Source: UBA5951 sp009936885
GTDB taxonomy: Bacteria > Pseudomonadota > Alphaproteobacteria > Puniceispirillales > Puniceispirillaceae
Assembly: GCA_937996625.1 (NCBI GenBank)
Contig: CALKVA010000001.1
Coordinates: forward strand, 86,083 to 150,082
DNA length: 64,000 nucleotides
Direction: 5' to 3'
The position numbers and the translations under genes are program-made. The notes beneath the pieces are model-generated. The model saw only the letters and a list, made by a program, of their open reading frames with translations. It did not search any database and was not told the origin of the DNA. Positions 36,333-44,322 of the stretch are shown piece after piece (the stretch's first letter is position 1; each line of letters begins with the position of its first letter).

Positions 36333-37619
36333 ATGCACATCAACCCTTTTGCTTATCAGATTTTCTGGATTCTGCTGGAACCTTTTATTCGATTGTATTT
36401 GTATGTGCGCATTAGCCAGAAAAAAGAGAATAAAACGCGTATAAAAGAGCGGTTTGGTCATGGGTATAAATCCAGCCGTCCTCACGGCACCTTAATCTGG
36501 TTGCACGCCGTATCTCTTGGGGAGTCTAACGCGGCTATTAATTTAGTTACACATTTTAGAGAGATGCGTTCTGAATGGCGTTTCCTTATAACCACAAATA
36601 CCATAACAGCGGCAGACTATGTTGAGAAGAGTTGTGCCGACATGCCTGTTACACATATATTCCAGCCATTAGACCACCCGCGATGGGTATCCAGCTTTTT
36701 AGAATATTGGAAACCAAATGGCGCTATATTTTTGGAATCTGATTTCTGGTTTAATTTAGTCACTAACGCTAGCAACAAACAACTTCCTGTCATTTTTGCT
36801 TCAAGCCAAATATCACACATTGCAAAAGCCAGATGGCAGAAAAACCCATCACTAGCAAGAAAGTTATTTTCCAGCCCATCCTTGATTTTAGCTATCGACG
36901 ATAAACAGAAAAACAACTTCGAGGCATTAGCTGGGGATATTAAGAATAACAATAGTCAAACCGTAAGAATTGTCGGCTCCCTTAAAAGCAGAATTTCCAA
37001 TAATGGATTAAATTCGGCTTATGAAGAAGCTTTGAGACACTATGCCAAACAAGCTGGGTGCACTTTTATACTGGCTGCCTCAACCCATGAGAATGAAGAA
37101 CGGCTTATCGCCAAAGCTGTTGCGAAATTAACCAATGCAGATGAGTATCAATTGATATTTGCCCCGCGTCATCCACACAGAGCAGCAGAAATAATAAACC
37201 AACTAGGCATGATGCCACAACGCTCGCAAGGTGAATTGCCGCTACGCCAAAACCCCTATTTTTTAAGTGATAGCTTTGGCGAAATGAAAAGCTTGTATAA
37301 TGTGGCAGATATCATAATAATCGGGGGAAGTTTTTTTCATTCTGGGGGCCATAATCCCATTGAGCCGGCACTTGCTGGAAAGCCTATGATTTGCGGTAAA
37401 TCCATCTTTAATAACGAGGCTGATTATATTGATTTAATAAAGGCTGGGATTATTCGCCAAATTGACTCCAATGAAACACTAGATGAAACATTAAATGAGA
37501 TTCTACAATCCGATAAAGCAATGTTGCAGGCTATTATCAAAGGACAGGAAATTGCTCAAGAGGCTTGCACGCGTCCTGCAAAAGCGGCACATTATATCGT
37601 ATCAACCATAGAGAAATAA
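36333..37619 (+). CDS. waaA: 3-deoxy-D-manno-octulosonic acid (Kdo) transferase
   Basis: WaaA (KdtA) adds Kdo to the lipid IVA precursor at the inner membrane. The 428-residue GT-B enzyme has an N-terminal membrane anchor, the catalytic region LIWLHAVSLGE, a second conserved LESDFWFN, ASTHENEE at the start of the C-domain, and GGSFFHSGGHNPIEPA at the donor site. It is packed between DUF374 (2 bp) and lpxK (6 bp) in one transcriptional unit. Confidence 0.95.
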   Translation: MHINPFAYQIFWILLEPFIRLYLYVRISQKKENKTRIKERFGHGYKSSRPHGTLIWLHAVSLGESNAAINLVTHFREMRSEWRFLITTNTITAADYVEKSCADMPVTHIFQPLDHPRWVSSFLEYWKPNGAIFLESDFWFNLVTNASNKQLPVIFASSQISHIAKARWQKNPSLARKLFSSPSLILAIDDKQKNNFEALAGDIKNNNSQTVRIVGSLKSRISNNGLNSAYEEALRHYAKQAGCTFILAASTHENEERLIAKAVAKLTNADEYQLIFAPRHPHRAAEIINQLGMMPQRSQGELPLRQNPYFLSDSFGEMKSLYNVADIIIIGGSFFHSGGHNPIEPALAGKPMICGKSIFNNEADYIDLIKAGIIRQIDSNETLDETLNEILQSDKAMLQAIIKGQEIAQEACTRPAKAAHYIVSTIEK

Positions 37620-37625
37620 TCTACA

Positions 37626-38630
37626 ATGCCATTGAAAACACCGAAATTTTGGTCAGGACTAAACTGGCAATCCATTCTTTTGTTTCCACTTAGTTTTATA
37701 TGGCGCCTTGGTCACTACATAAATCAGAAAAACGCGCACCCTCAAAAAAGTGATATACCCGTAATTTGTGTTGGTAATCTTACTGTTGGTGGAAGTGGTA
37801 AAACGCCAGTTGTAATAACGCTATGCCGATTTTTGTCTGGCATTGGCAAGTCGCCATCTGTGTTAACGCGCGGATTTGGCGGGCGTGAGAAAGGGCCTGT
37901 TTTTGTAAATTCTAATCTTCATCAATCTGTAGATGTTGGGGATGAGCCTTTAATGATGTCAAATTCAAATACTGTTTGTGTAAGCCGCAATAGGCCCGCT
38001 GGTGCTGCTTTTATTTCATCTGAAAAAGAACTTGATTGTGTTGTAATGGATGATGGCCTGCAAAACCCAACCTTAGAAAAAGATCTAAATATTGCTGTTT
38101 TCGATGGAAAATTTGGGATTGGAAATGGTCTTTTATTACCAGCAGGGCCAATGCGGGAGCCGTTAGATGATGGATTAAAAAACGTAGATATGGTTATTTT
38201 TAATGGAGAGGATGAAACAGGCTTAACACAAAAAATTCCATCACATATTCCAATATTTACAGGTAAACTTCGCCCAGATGATGAAATTATCGAACATCTG
38301 AAAGGCAGACCTGTTTACGGCTTTGCAGGCATTGGAAATCCTTCTCGTTTTTTCAAAACGCTCCAAAATATCGAAGCTGATATTGTTGGTGAAGTCCATT
38401 TTGCAGATCACCACCCCTATACCGATACTGATATGTCACAATTATATGAGGACGCAAATCAGGCTGGCTCTGAGCTTGTTACCACTCAAAAGGACTGGAT
38501 GAGATTGCCTGCGGAGTGGCGGGAACGGGTATTGACTGTGCCTGTAAGAATTCATTTCTCTTCAGCTGATTGTATAAAAATAGTGTCCCTTCTGGAGACA
38601 ACATTCAAAAATGTCCTTTCATCGCAATAA
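37626..38630 (+). CDS. lpxK: Tetraacyldisaccharide 4'-kinase
   Basis: LpxK phosphorylates the 4' position of the lipid A disaccharide. The 334-residue protein has an N-terminal membrane-associated segment (WGPL-like SILLFPLSFIWRLGHYI), the P-loop GNLTVGGSGKTPVV, TRGFGG, and a VVMDDGLQNPTLEKD segment typical of the family. It overlaps the start of lpxL by 20 nt, so translation of the two is probably coupled. Confidence 0.95.
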   Translation: MPLKTPKFWSGLNWQSILLFPLSFIWRLGHYINQKNAHPQKSDIPVICVGNLTVGGSGKTPVVITLCRFLSGIGKSPSVLTRGFGGREKGPVFVNSNLHQSVDVGDEPLMMSNSNTVCVSRNRPAGAAFISSEKELDCVVMDDGLQNPTLEKDLNIAVFDGKFGIGNGLLLPAGPMREPLDDGLKNVDMVIFNGEDETGLTQKIPSHIPIFTGKLRPDDEIIEHLKGRPVYGFAGIGNPSRFFKTLQNIEADIVGEVHFADHHPYTDTDMSQLYEDANQAGSELVTTQKDWMRLPAEWRERVLTVPVRIHFSSADCIKIVSLLETTFKNVLSSQ

Positions 38631-39513
38631 TAATATAAAGCAGTTTTTTATTCGTTATATAAGTTGGCCTATCGAGGCGGTATTTTTGTTTTTTGCGCTT
38701 CTTATTTTGCGCATAATTCCAATTGATATTGCCAGTGCTTCAACAGGATGGCTTGGCTCAAAAATCGGCCCCCATACAAGCTGGCATAAGCGCGCAAATG
38801 CTAACTTAAGGCTTGCTATGCCAGAGCTCACAGAACAAAAACGCCTTGAGATATTGACTGGCATGTGGTGGAATCTTGGTCGCAATATAGGGGAGTTTCC
38901 ACATACGCTCGCATTAATGAATTCACCTAGCAGGGTTAAGATTGAAGGCTTAGATAAAATTTCAGCGTGCGAGCAAGGTAGTATTATTATTGGCTCACAT
39001 CTGGCAAACTGGGAGGTCGTGCCAACGACCCTTAAACGACTTAACCGAAAATCAGGTATTGTCTATCGCCCTCTTAATAATCCGGTTGCAGATTTTCTTA
39101 TTCAAAAACGCCAAAGATATTTAAATGCTGAGTTTTTTCTAAAAGGCCGTGAAGGTGCCAAAGGAATGCTTGCGACTATTAAGGCAAATGGAATTGTTGC
39201 TTTATTAATTGACCAGCAACTTCGTGAGGGGCGTATGGTTCCATTTTTTGGAGTACCTGTAAAAACACCTGTCGCCCACATAAAAATCGCTGCCAAACAA
39301 CAAATAAAACTCTTTCCGCTTGAGACTATCCGAATCAAAGGCGCTTTCTATAAAATGATTGTTCACGAGCCAATTACGATAAGCAAAACAGCTTCGGATG
39401 ACGAAATACTTGCCATCGCCTTGCAGATTAATAAATTATTAGAAAGCTGGATAAAAGAGCGACCAGAACAATGGTTATGGCCTCATCGGCGCTGGGGAAG
39501 AATTAAAGGCTAG
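38611..39513 (+). CDS. lpxL: Lipid A late acyltransferase (LpxL/LpxM family)
   Basis: This membrane enzyme adds a secondary acyl chain to Kdo-lipid A. The 300-residue protein has one N-terminal helix (about 18-38) and the catalytic H-x4-E motif (H130, E135 in GSHLANWEV). Further family segments are GIVYRPLNNP, LIDQQLREG, FFGVP and a C-terminal PEQWLWPHRRW. It starts inside lpxK. Its stop lies in CTAG (39510-39513), shared with the convergent xseA. Confidence 0.94.
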   Translation: MSFHRNNNIKQFFIRYISWPIEAVFLFFALLILRIIPIDIASASTGWLGSKIGPHTSWHKRANANLRLAMPELTEQKRLEILTGMWWNLGRNIGEFPHTLALMNSPSRVKIEGLDKISACEQGSIIIGSHLANWEVVPTTLKRLNRKSGIVYRPLNNPVADFLIQKRQRYLNAEFFLKGREGAKGMLATIKANGIVALLIDQQLREGRMVPFFGVPVKTPVAHIKIAAKQQIKLFPLETIRIKGAFYKMIVHEPITISKTASDDEILAIALQINKLLESWIKERPEQWLWPHRRWGRIKG

Positions 39514-40982
39514 AACAATTTGGGTTGTGTGGTTATAGCTTGATCGTCTGCTGAAACTTTTTTATTTTGCGTTTGACTCTGCCGTGAGATATTGGCTTTT
39601 GCGCTACCATCTGAAATCTTCTCAGGGTCAAGCTGTGCGTGTCTTGTTGCATCAAAAAACTGCAAATTTATAAGTGCGCCAGTCGCTGCATCCTTTGATT
39701 GCTTTATAGGATTGCCATCTAAATCAGTTACAAGCACAAACCCTTTTTCTAAAACTCGCTTGAATGAGAAAGCATTTAGCAATTGTTCGTATCTTAAGAT
39801 TGTCTGCTCTGAGTTTGAAAGCTTTTTGTCTATTTGGGCACGCATGCGCTCATTTGCGGCGATAATTCGGGTTTGAATATCCCCTAATTTTTGAATTGGG
39901 GTTGGCAATCGCTGAAACAAGCTTGCTAGCTTAAATTGCTTATTACTCAGAATATTTTGCACATTTTTTTCAATTTTTTCATTTAATATATCTATCCTCT
40001 GACTAAGTTGATTAATCTGGTCAGATGGGTGTATCAGACCCCGAAATGCGGCGGTAAGCTGATTAACTTTAAAATTTAATTTTCTATCCAAGGCACGGCT
40101 GGCTCTGGAATTAAGTTCTGATATTCGGGCAACCAGTTCTGTTAACACTGGTGTTGCCATTTCTGCCGCAGCAGTTGGGGTAGGCGCTCTTTTATCTGAT
40201 ACATAGTCTATTAGCGTCGTATCCGTTTCATGCCCGACAGCAGATATAACTGCTATCTTACTCTCAAACACAGCTCTTACAACGATTTCCTCATTAAAAC
40301 ACCACAGATCTTCAAGCGATCCACCGCCGCGCGCAACAATAATAAGGTCTGGTTTTGGCACTTGCCCATCCTCGCGCATTTGGTTGAATGCTTTTATTGC
40401 ACGTGCGATATGCTGTTCTACGCCCCTACCTTGAACAGGGACTGGCGCTACCAAAACACGGGTGCCAAAACGTTCTGACAATCGATGAAGTATATCTCTT
40501 ATGACAGCACCTGTCGGAGATGTTACAACGCCTATAACAGACGGCAGATAGGGAATTTCCTGCTTGCGATCTTCAGCAAACAACCCTTCTGTTTGAAGTC
40601 GTTGCCTTAAAGCCTCAAGCTGTTTTAACAATGCGCCTTCACCTGCAAATTCAATTTGAGTAACATTGAGCTGATAGCGTGACTGACCTGCAAAAGTTGT
40701 TAATTTTCCTGTGCAAATTACATCCATGCCCTCTTCTGGCTGAATATTTATTTGGCTGAGCTGTCCTTTCCAAATAACCGAAGCAAGTGTTACATTCACA
40801 TCTTTTAAGCTGAAATATATATGCCCAGAGCCTGGAAAAGCAGGCTTAGAGATTTCACCGCGAACTCTTACAAACTCGAAATTGGACTCAATAGCGCGTT
40901 TAACCGCATTTGATAAATCAGCAACCGAATATATAGGCTGGTTTGAAAGACTGTCTGATTGTGAGGGAATAAGGTTTGTCAT
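39510..40982 (-). CDS. xseA: Exodeoxyribonuclease VII large subunit
   Basis: XseA is the catalytic subunit of the single-strand exonuclease ExoVII. The 490-residue protein has an N-terminal OB-fold (about 15-115: VRGEISKPAFPGSGHIYFSLKD). The nuclease core includes VVTSPTGAVIRDI, RGGGSLEDLWCFNEE, AVGHETD and DKRAPTPTAAAE, and a long coiled coil follows. The tail after about residue 430 is low-complexity, longer than in shorter homologues. The small subunit xseB is not here. It is divergent from purD and converges on lpxL with a 4-nt overlap. Confidence 0.96.
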   Translation of the reverse strand: MTNLIPSQSDSLSNQPIYSVADLSNAVKRAIESNFEFVRVRGEISKPAFPGSGHIYFSLKDVNVTLASVIWKGQLSQINIQPEEGMDVICTGKLTTFAGQSRYQLNVTQIEFAGEGALLKQLEALRQRLQTEGLFAEDRKQEIPYLPSVIGVVTSPTGAVIRDILHRLSERFGTRVLVAPVPVQGRGVEQHIARAIKAFNQMREDGQVPKPDLIIVARGGGSLEDLWCFNEEIVVRAVFESKIAVISAVGHETDTTLIDYVSDKRAPTPTAAAEMATPVLTELVARISELNSRASRALDRKLNFKVNQLTAAFRGLIHPSDQINQLSQRIDILNEKIEKNVQNILSNKQFKLASLFQRLPTPIQKLGDIQTRIIAANERMRAQIDKKLSNSEQTILRYEQLLNAFSFKRVLEKGFVLVTDLDGNPIKQSKDAATGALINLQFFDATRHAQLDPEKISDGSAKANISRQSQTQNKKVSADDQAITTQPKLF

Positions 40983-41051
40983 TTGAAATCCATTGTTCTA
41001 GCGCTCTTTTTATGGCACAGATATATCCTCAAAGACAACGGGTTCGTTATC

Positions 41052-41096
41052 TATAATATACCCCAACTTTAAAGGGTAGACACCCTTTTTTGGGGT
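41052..41096 (+). promoter_or_regulatory. Perfect -10 box abutting a long hairpin upstream of purD
   Basis: A perfect TATAAT (41052-41057) is followed directly by a dyad at 41060-41096. The outer stem is ACCCCAA/TTGGGGT (7 bp), the inner stem AAAGGGT/ACCCTTT (7 bp) with a 4-nt loop, and there is a small bulge on the left arm. Transcription from this -10 would start inside the left arm. No good -35 is present at the usual distance. It could be an operator or a 5'-end RNA stem-loop; it is not a terminator, because no T-run follows. Confidence 0.55.
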
Positions 41097-41116
41097 TATC
41101 TTTTGGACAGCTAGGT

Positions 41117-42376
41117 ATGAATATATTAATTATTGGAGGCGGCGGGCGAGAACATGCACTTGCGCGCGCAATTTCAACATCACAAAAATGTTCGCAATTA
41201 TATGCAGCGCCCGGTAATCCTGGAATATCCCAATTTGCTACCTGTCTTGAGATATCTTCTGATAACCCCCAAGCCATCATTCAAGAATGTCAAAAACGGA
41301 AAATAGAACTTGTTGTGATAGGGCCTGAAATACCATTGGTTTCTGGTCTCGCCGATGCATTGCGTAATCACAATATCGCAGCTTTTGGACCAAGCGCTGC
41401 CGCCGCCAGATTAGAAGGTTCTAAATATTTTGCACGTGATTTTTGCAAGCGTTATCATATACCCCAGCCTGCCTATAAGCGTTTTACAGACATTCAGAAG
41501 GCTAAAGAATATGCCCGTATAATTGGCCCTCAATCTGTTATAAAGGCAGATGGTCTTGCCGCTGGCAAAGGGGTTGTGGTGTGTAATACCACAAAACAAG
41601 CTTTTGATGCTATTGATATGATGCTCGAAGGCGGTTTTGGCGATGCCAGTCAAACCATCTTAGTAGAAGCTTGTATCACAGGGCCTGAGCTATCTGCATT
41701 TGCACTTGTCGATGGAGAAGACGTTATTTGGCTGGCAAGTGCGCGTGATCACAAACGGGCATTTGATGGAAATGAGGGTCCAAATACGGGTGGTATGGGC
41801 GCTGCAAGCCCCTCTCCGGACGAGACTGATAGTTTGCGCAAGGATATTTTTGAGAATATATTAAAGCCGACAGCAAAAGGCATGGTTGCGGATGGCACGC
41901 CCTATACAGGGATATTATATGCCGGGCTAATGCTTACCGATGAAGGCCCGCAGGTAATAGAATTTAATTGTCGGTTTGGCGACCCAGAAGCTCAAACTAT
42001 CCTGCCACGTCTGGAAAGTGACTTGCTTGAGATAATCATATCGCATTGCAATCAAAAACAACAAGAAGCACAGATTATTTTCAGCCCTGATATTGCGATT
42101 ACAGTTATTATGGCTAATAAGGGATATCCTGGCAGCTATCAGCCACATTCAATTATCAAACAGCTAGATTCGCTATCACTAGAATCAGACAGATTTATTT
42201 ATCATTCAGGCACACAAAGAAATGAGCAAGGCGATATCATTGCATCAGGCGGGCGTGTTTTAAGCATTACCGCAACTGCTAAGACTTATAGTGAGGCTCG
42301 CGAGAAGGCATATGATACGGTAGCCCAAATAAAATGGGAAAACGGTTTTTACCGAACAGATATTGGTATTTTCTAG
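41117..42376 (+). CDS. purD: Phosphoribosylamine-glycine ligase
   Basis: PurD joins glycine to phosphoribosylamine, the second step of purine synthesis; purH in this window does the last two. From ATG 41117 the protein is 419 residues, beginning MNILIIGGGGREHALARA. The ATP-grasp domain shows SVIKADGLAAGKGVVVC and the GPNTGGMGAASP loop, with a metal-binding EFNCRFGDPE near the middle. An upstream in-frame start at 41090 would begin within the hairpin and is unlikely. The stop shares CTAG (42373-42376) with the convergent tadA. Confidence 0.96.
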   Translation: MNILIIGGGGREHALARAISTSQKCSQLYAAPGNPGISQFATCLEISSDNPQAIIQECQKRKIELVVIGPEIPLVSGLADALRNHNIAAFGPSAAAARLEGSKYFARDFCKRYHIPQPAYKRFTDIQKAKEYARIIGPQSVIKADGLAAGKGVVVCNTTKQAFDAIDMMLEGGFGDASQTILVEACITGPELSAFALVDGEDVIWLASARDHKRAFDGNEGPNTGGMGAASPSPDETDSLRKDIFENILKPTAKGMVADGTPYTGILYAGLMLTDEGPQVIEFNCRFGDPEAQTILPRLESDLLEIIISHCNQKQQEAQIIFSPDIAITVIMANKGYPGSYQPHSIIKQLDSLSLESDRFIYHSGTQRNEQGDIIASGGRVLSITATAKTYSEAREKAYDTVAQIKWENGFYRTDIGIF

Positions 42377-42822
42377 CGTCTTTCAGCAAAAAATTCTTCC
42401 AGCAACTTGGATGCCTTAGATGCTTTTACACCGCCGTAAATTTCTGGCTTATGATGACAGGTGGCATGACTAAATACGTGGCTTCCATGCTCTACCGCAC
42501 CTCCTTTTTTATCTTCTGCGCCATAGTATAACCTGCGAATTCTCGCGTTTGAAATTGCACCAGCACACATCGCGCACGGCTCAAGCGTCACCCATAAATC
42601 ACATCCTTCAAGGAATTTCTGATTTAACAATCTCATCGCTTTCCTTAACACAAGACACTCTGCATGCGCAGTCGCATCGCGCTGTGATTCGACAAGATTA
42701 TGAGCAGACGCAATCACTTCTCCATCGGCACTAACAATCACCGCTCCAACAGGAACTTCTCCTAGCTGAGCTGCTTTATGTGCCTGTTGAAGGGCTAATT
42801 CCATATAATCTATAATATGCAT
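42373..42822 (-). CDS. tadA: tRNA-specific adenosine deaminase
   Basis: TadA converts A34 to inosine in tRNA-Arg(ACG) and similar anticodons. The 149-residue zinc deaminase has the catalytic HAE in ATAHAECLVL and the second metal motif PCAMCAGAI. The ISNARIRRLYYGA stretch is typical of TadA rather than of cytidine deaminases. It overlaps the purD 3' end by 4 nt and is divergent from the pseudouridine synthase gene. Confidence 0.93.
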   Translation of the reverse strand: MHIIDYMELALQQAHKAAQLGEVPVGAVIVSADGEVIASAHNLVESQRDATAHAECLVLRKAMRLLNQKFLEGCDLWVTLEPCAMCAGAISNARIRRLYYGAEDKKGGAVEHGSHVFSHATCHHKPEIYGGVKASKASKLLEEFFAERR

Positions 42823-42914
42823 ATCAACGCAATGACAAAACTATGCTAAAAAAGCAACATCTTGTTTTCCTCTGACTATTTTTTCCTTTTTTTTTATGTT
42901 CTAATCCGTTCATC

Positions 42915-43805
42915 ATGTCTTTATTAAAACCCACTTTTACCCTTGACGAAGTTGTCCAGAGCGAGCGCATTGCAAAACGAATGGCACGCGCTGGTTTATG
43001 CTCACGCAGAGACGCTGAAAGGTGGATAAGAGCTGGCAGGGTAATAGTAAATGAAACCCTTCTTGAGACTCCTGCCCATATCGTCGGGCCTGACGATAAA
43101 ATTATTGTAGATAACAAGCCTCTGCCAAATCCAGAGGCAACGCGCTTATGGCGGTATTATAAACCACGTGGGCTTGTTGTCTCTCACCGAGACGAGCAAA
43201 ATCGAAAGACACTTTTTGACAGGATAAAAGATAGGCTTCCTCGTGTGATGAGTGTTGGAAGGCTTGATCTTGACTCTGAAGGTATGATTTTATTAACAAA
43301 TGATGGCGGTCTAGCCCGCCATCTTGAGCTACCCAGCACAGGTTGGACACGCAAATATCGTGTCCGCATTTATGGCAGGGTTGATGAGAAACAGCTTGAA
43401 GCACTAAAAGACGGGATTACCATTGATGGTATTCATTATGGCAGTCTTCTTGCTCGTCTTGACAAACAAATGACCAGCAACGCTTGGCTAACCATTGCTA
43501 TTAAAGAAGGAAAAAATCGTGAAATAAGGCGCGTCATGGAATATCTTGGATATTCTGTTAGCCGTCTTATCAGAACTTCTTATGGACCATTCCAACTTGG
43601 CAATATGGAGGAAGATGATGTGCAGGAGGTCAAGCATGCTGTCTTGCGCGAACAGCTTGGACAAGCCTATAAAGAAGACGAAAAACTAGCTATATCTGTT
43701 GGCAGGCAAAAAATAACATCTGGGAAACACAACTCTGTTTCTGGTAAATCAAGGGATAAGAATGCAAATAATAGGCGGAGCAAAGCGCGGCGCCAAGCTC
43801 GCTGA
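42915..43805 (+). CDS. RsuA/RluB-family rRNA pseudouridine synthase
   Basis: This 296-residue enzyme has an N-terminal S4 RNA-binding domain (about 15-75, containing RMARAGLCSRRDAERWI) and a catalytic domain with the active-site Asp in VGRLDLDSEGMILLTNDG. Later conserved blocks include KEGKNREIRRVMEYLG. The family modifies 16S or 23S rRNA; RluB-type (23S helix 80) is the usual assignment for the single alphaproteobacterial copy. The C-terminal tail is very basic. Its 3' end overlaps rsmD by 44 nt, indicating a coupled pair. Confidence 0.92.
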   Translation: MSLLKPTFTLDEVVQSERIAKRMARAGLCSRRDAERWIRAGRVIVNETLLETPAHIVGPDDKIIVDNKPLPNPEATRLWRYYKPRGLVVSHRDEQNRKTLFDRIKDRLPRVMSVGRLDLDSEGMILLTNDGGLARHLELPSTGWTRKYRVRIYGRVDEKQLEALKDGITIDGIHYGSLLARLDKQMTSNAWLTIAIKEGKNREIRRVMEYLGYSVSRLIRTSYGPFQLGNMEEDDVQEVKHAVLREQLGQAYKEDEKLAISVGRQKITSGKHNSVSGKSRDKNANNRRSKARRQAR

Positions 43806-44322
43806 GTGCAAGAGCAGTTCAGTTCGCCCAACTAGCCAGCGAATAAGAGAAGCTATCTTTAATATAGTGGCGGGCGGGCGTTTCACGCCAATGATATCGA
43901 ATGCAACTATCCTTGATCTTTTTGCTGGCACAGGGGCACTTGGGCTAGAAGCCCTATCCAGAGGTGCAAGCGAAGCCTACTTTGTCGAACGTGACAAACA
44001 GGCCCTTGATACATTACGCGCGAATATACAAAAGTTAGACTATCTTGAAACAACAACCATCCTAGCAGGTTCTTTTGAAAATATTACAAGATGGGCCTAC
44101 CCACCAGCTGATATTGTCTTTTGTGATGCACCTTATGGTGATAACATAACCTCTCCAGCGCTTCACAATATGGCAAAAACAGGCGCCATCAAAAATGGGG
44201 GGCTGGTGATAGCAGAAATGCCTAAATCAGAAAAATTAATTTTGTCTAATGAATTTAAATTTGCCGATGAGCGAAGCTACGGGATCACATCTATACATCT
44301 ATTAAACTGGATACCAGATTAG
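43762..44322 (+). CDS. rsmD: 16S rRNA m2G966 methyltransferase RsmD
   Basis: RsmD methylates G966 of 16S rRNA. The 186-residue protein starts MQIIGGAKRGAKL, has RPTSQRIREAIFN near residue 25, the SAM-binding ILDLFAGTGALGLEALSRGA, and the catalytic motif as DAPYGD where most N-methyltransferases of this group have DPPY. It begins inside the pseudouridine synthase gene and its stop overlaps mutL's stop in TTAG (44319-44322). Confidence 0.93.
   Translation: MQIIGGAKRGAKLAECKSSSVRPTSQRIREAIFNIVAGGRFTPMISNATILDLFAGTGALGLEALSRGASEAYFVERDKQALDTLRANIQKLDYLETTTILAGSFENITRWAYPPADIVFCDAPYGDNITSPALHNMAKTGAIKNGGLVIAEMPKSEKLILSNEFKFADERSYGITSIHLLNWIPD

Noticed and set aside
41060..41096. Purine riboswitch upstream of purD
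   Set aside because: The segment is too short and lacks the three-way junction and conserved loop sequences of purine riboswitches; reported instead as an unclassified hairpin.
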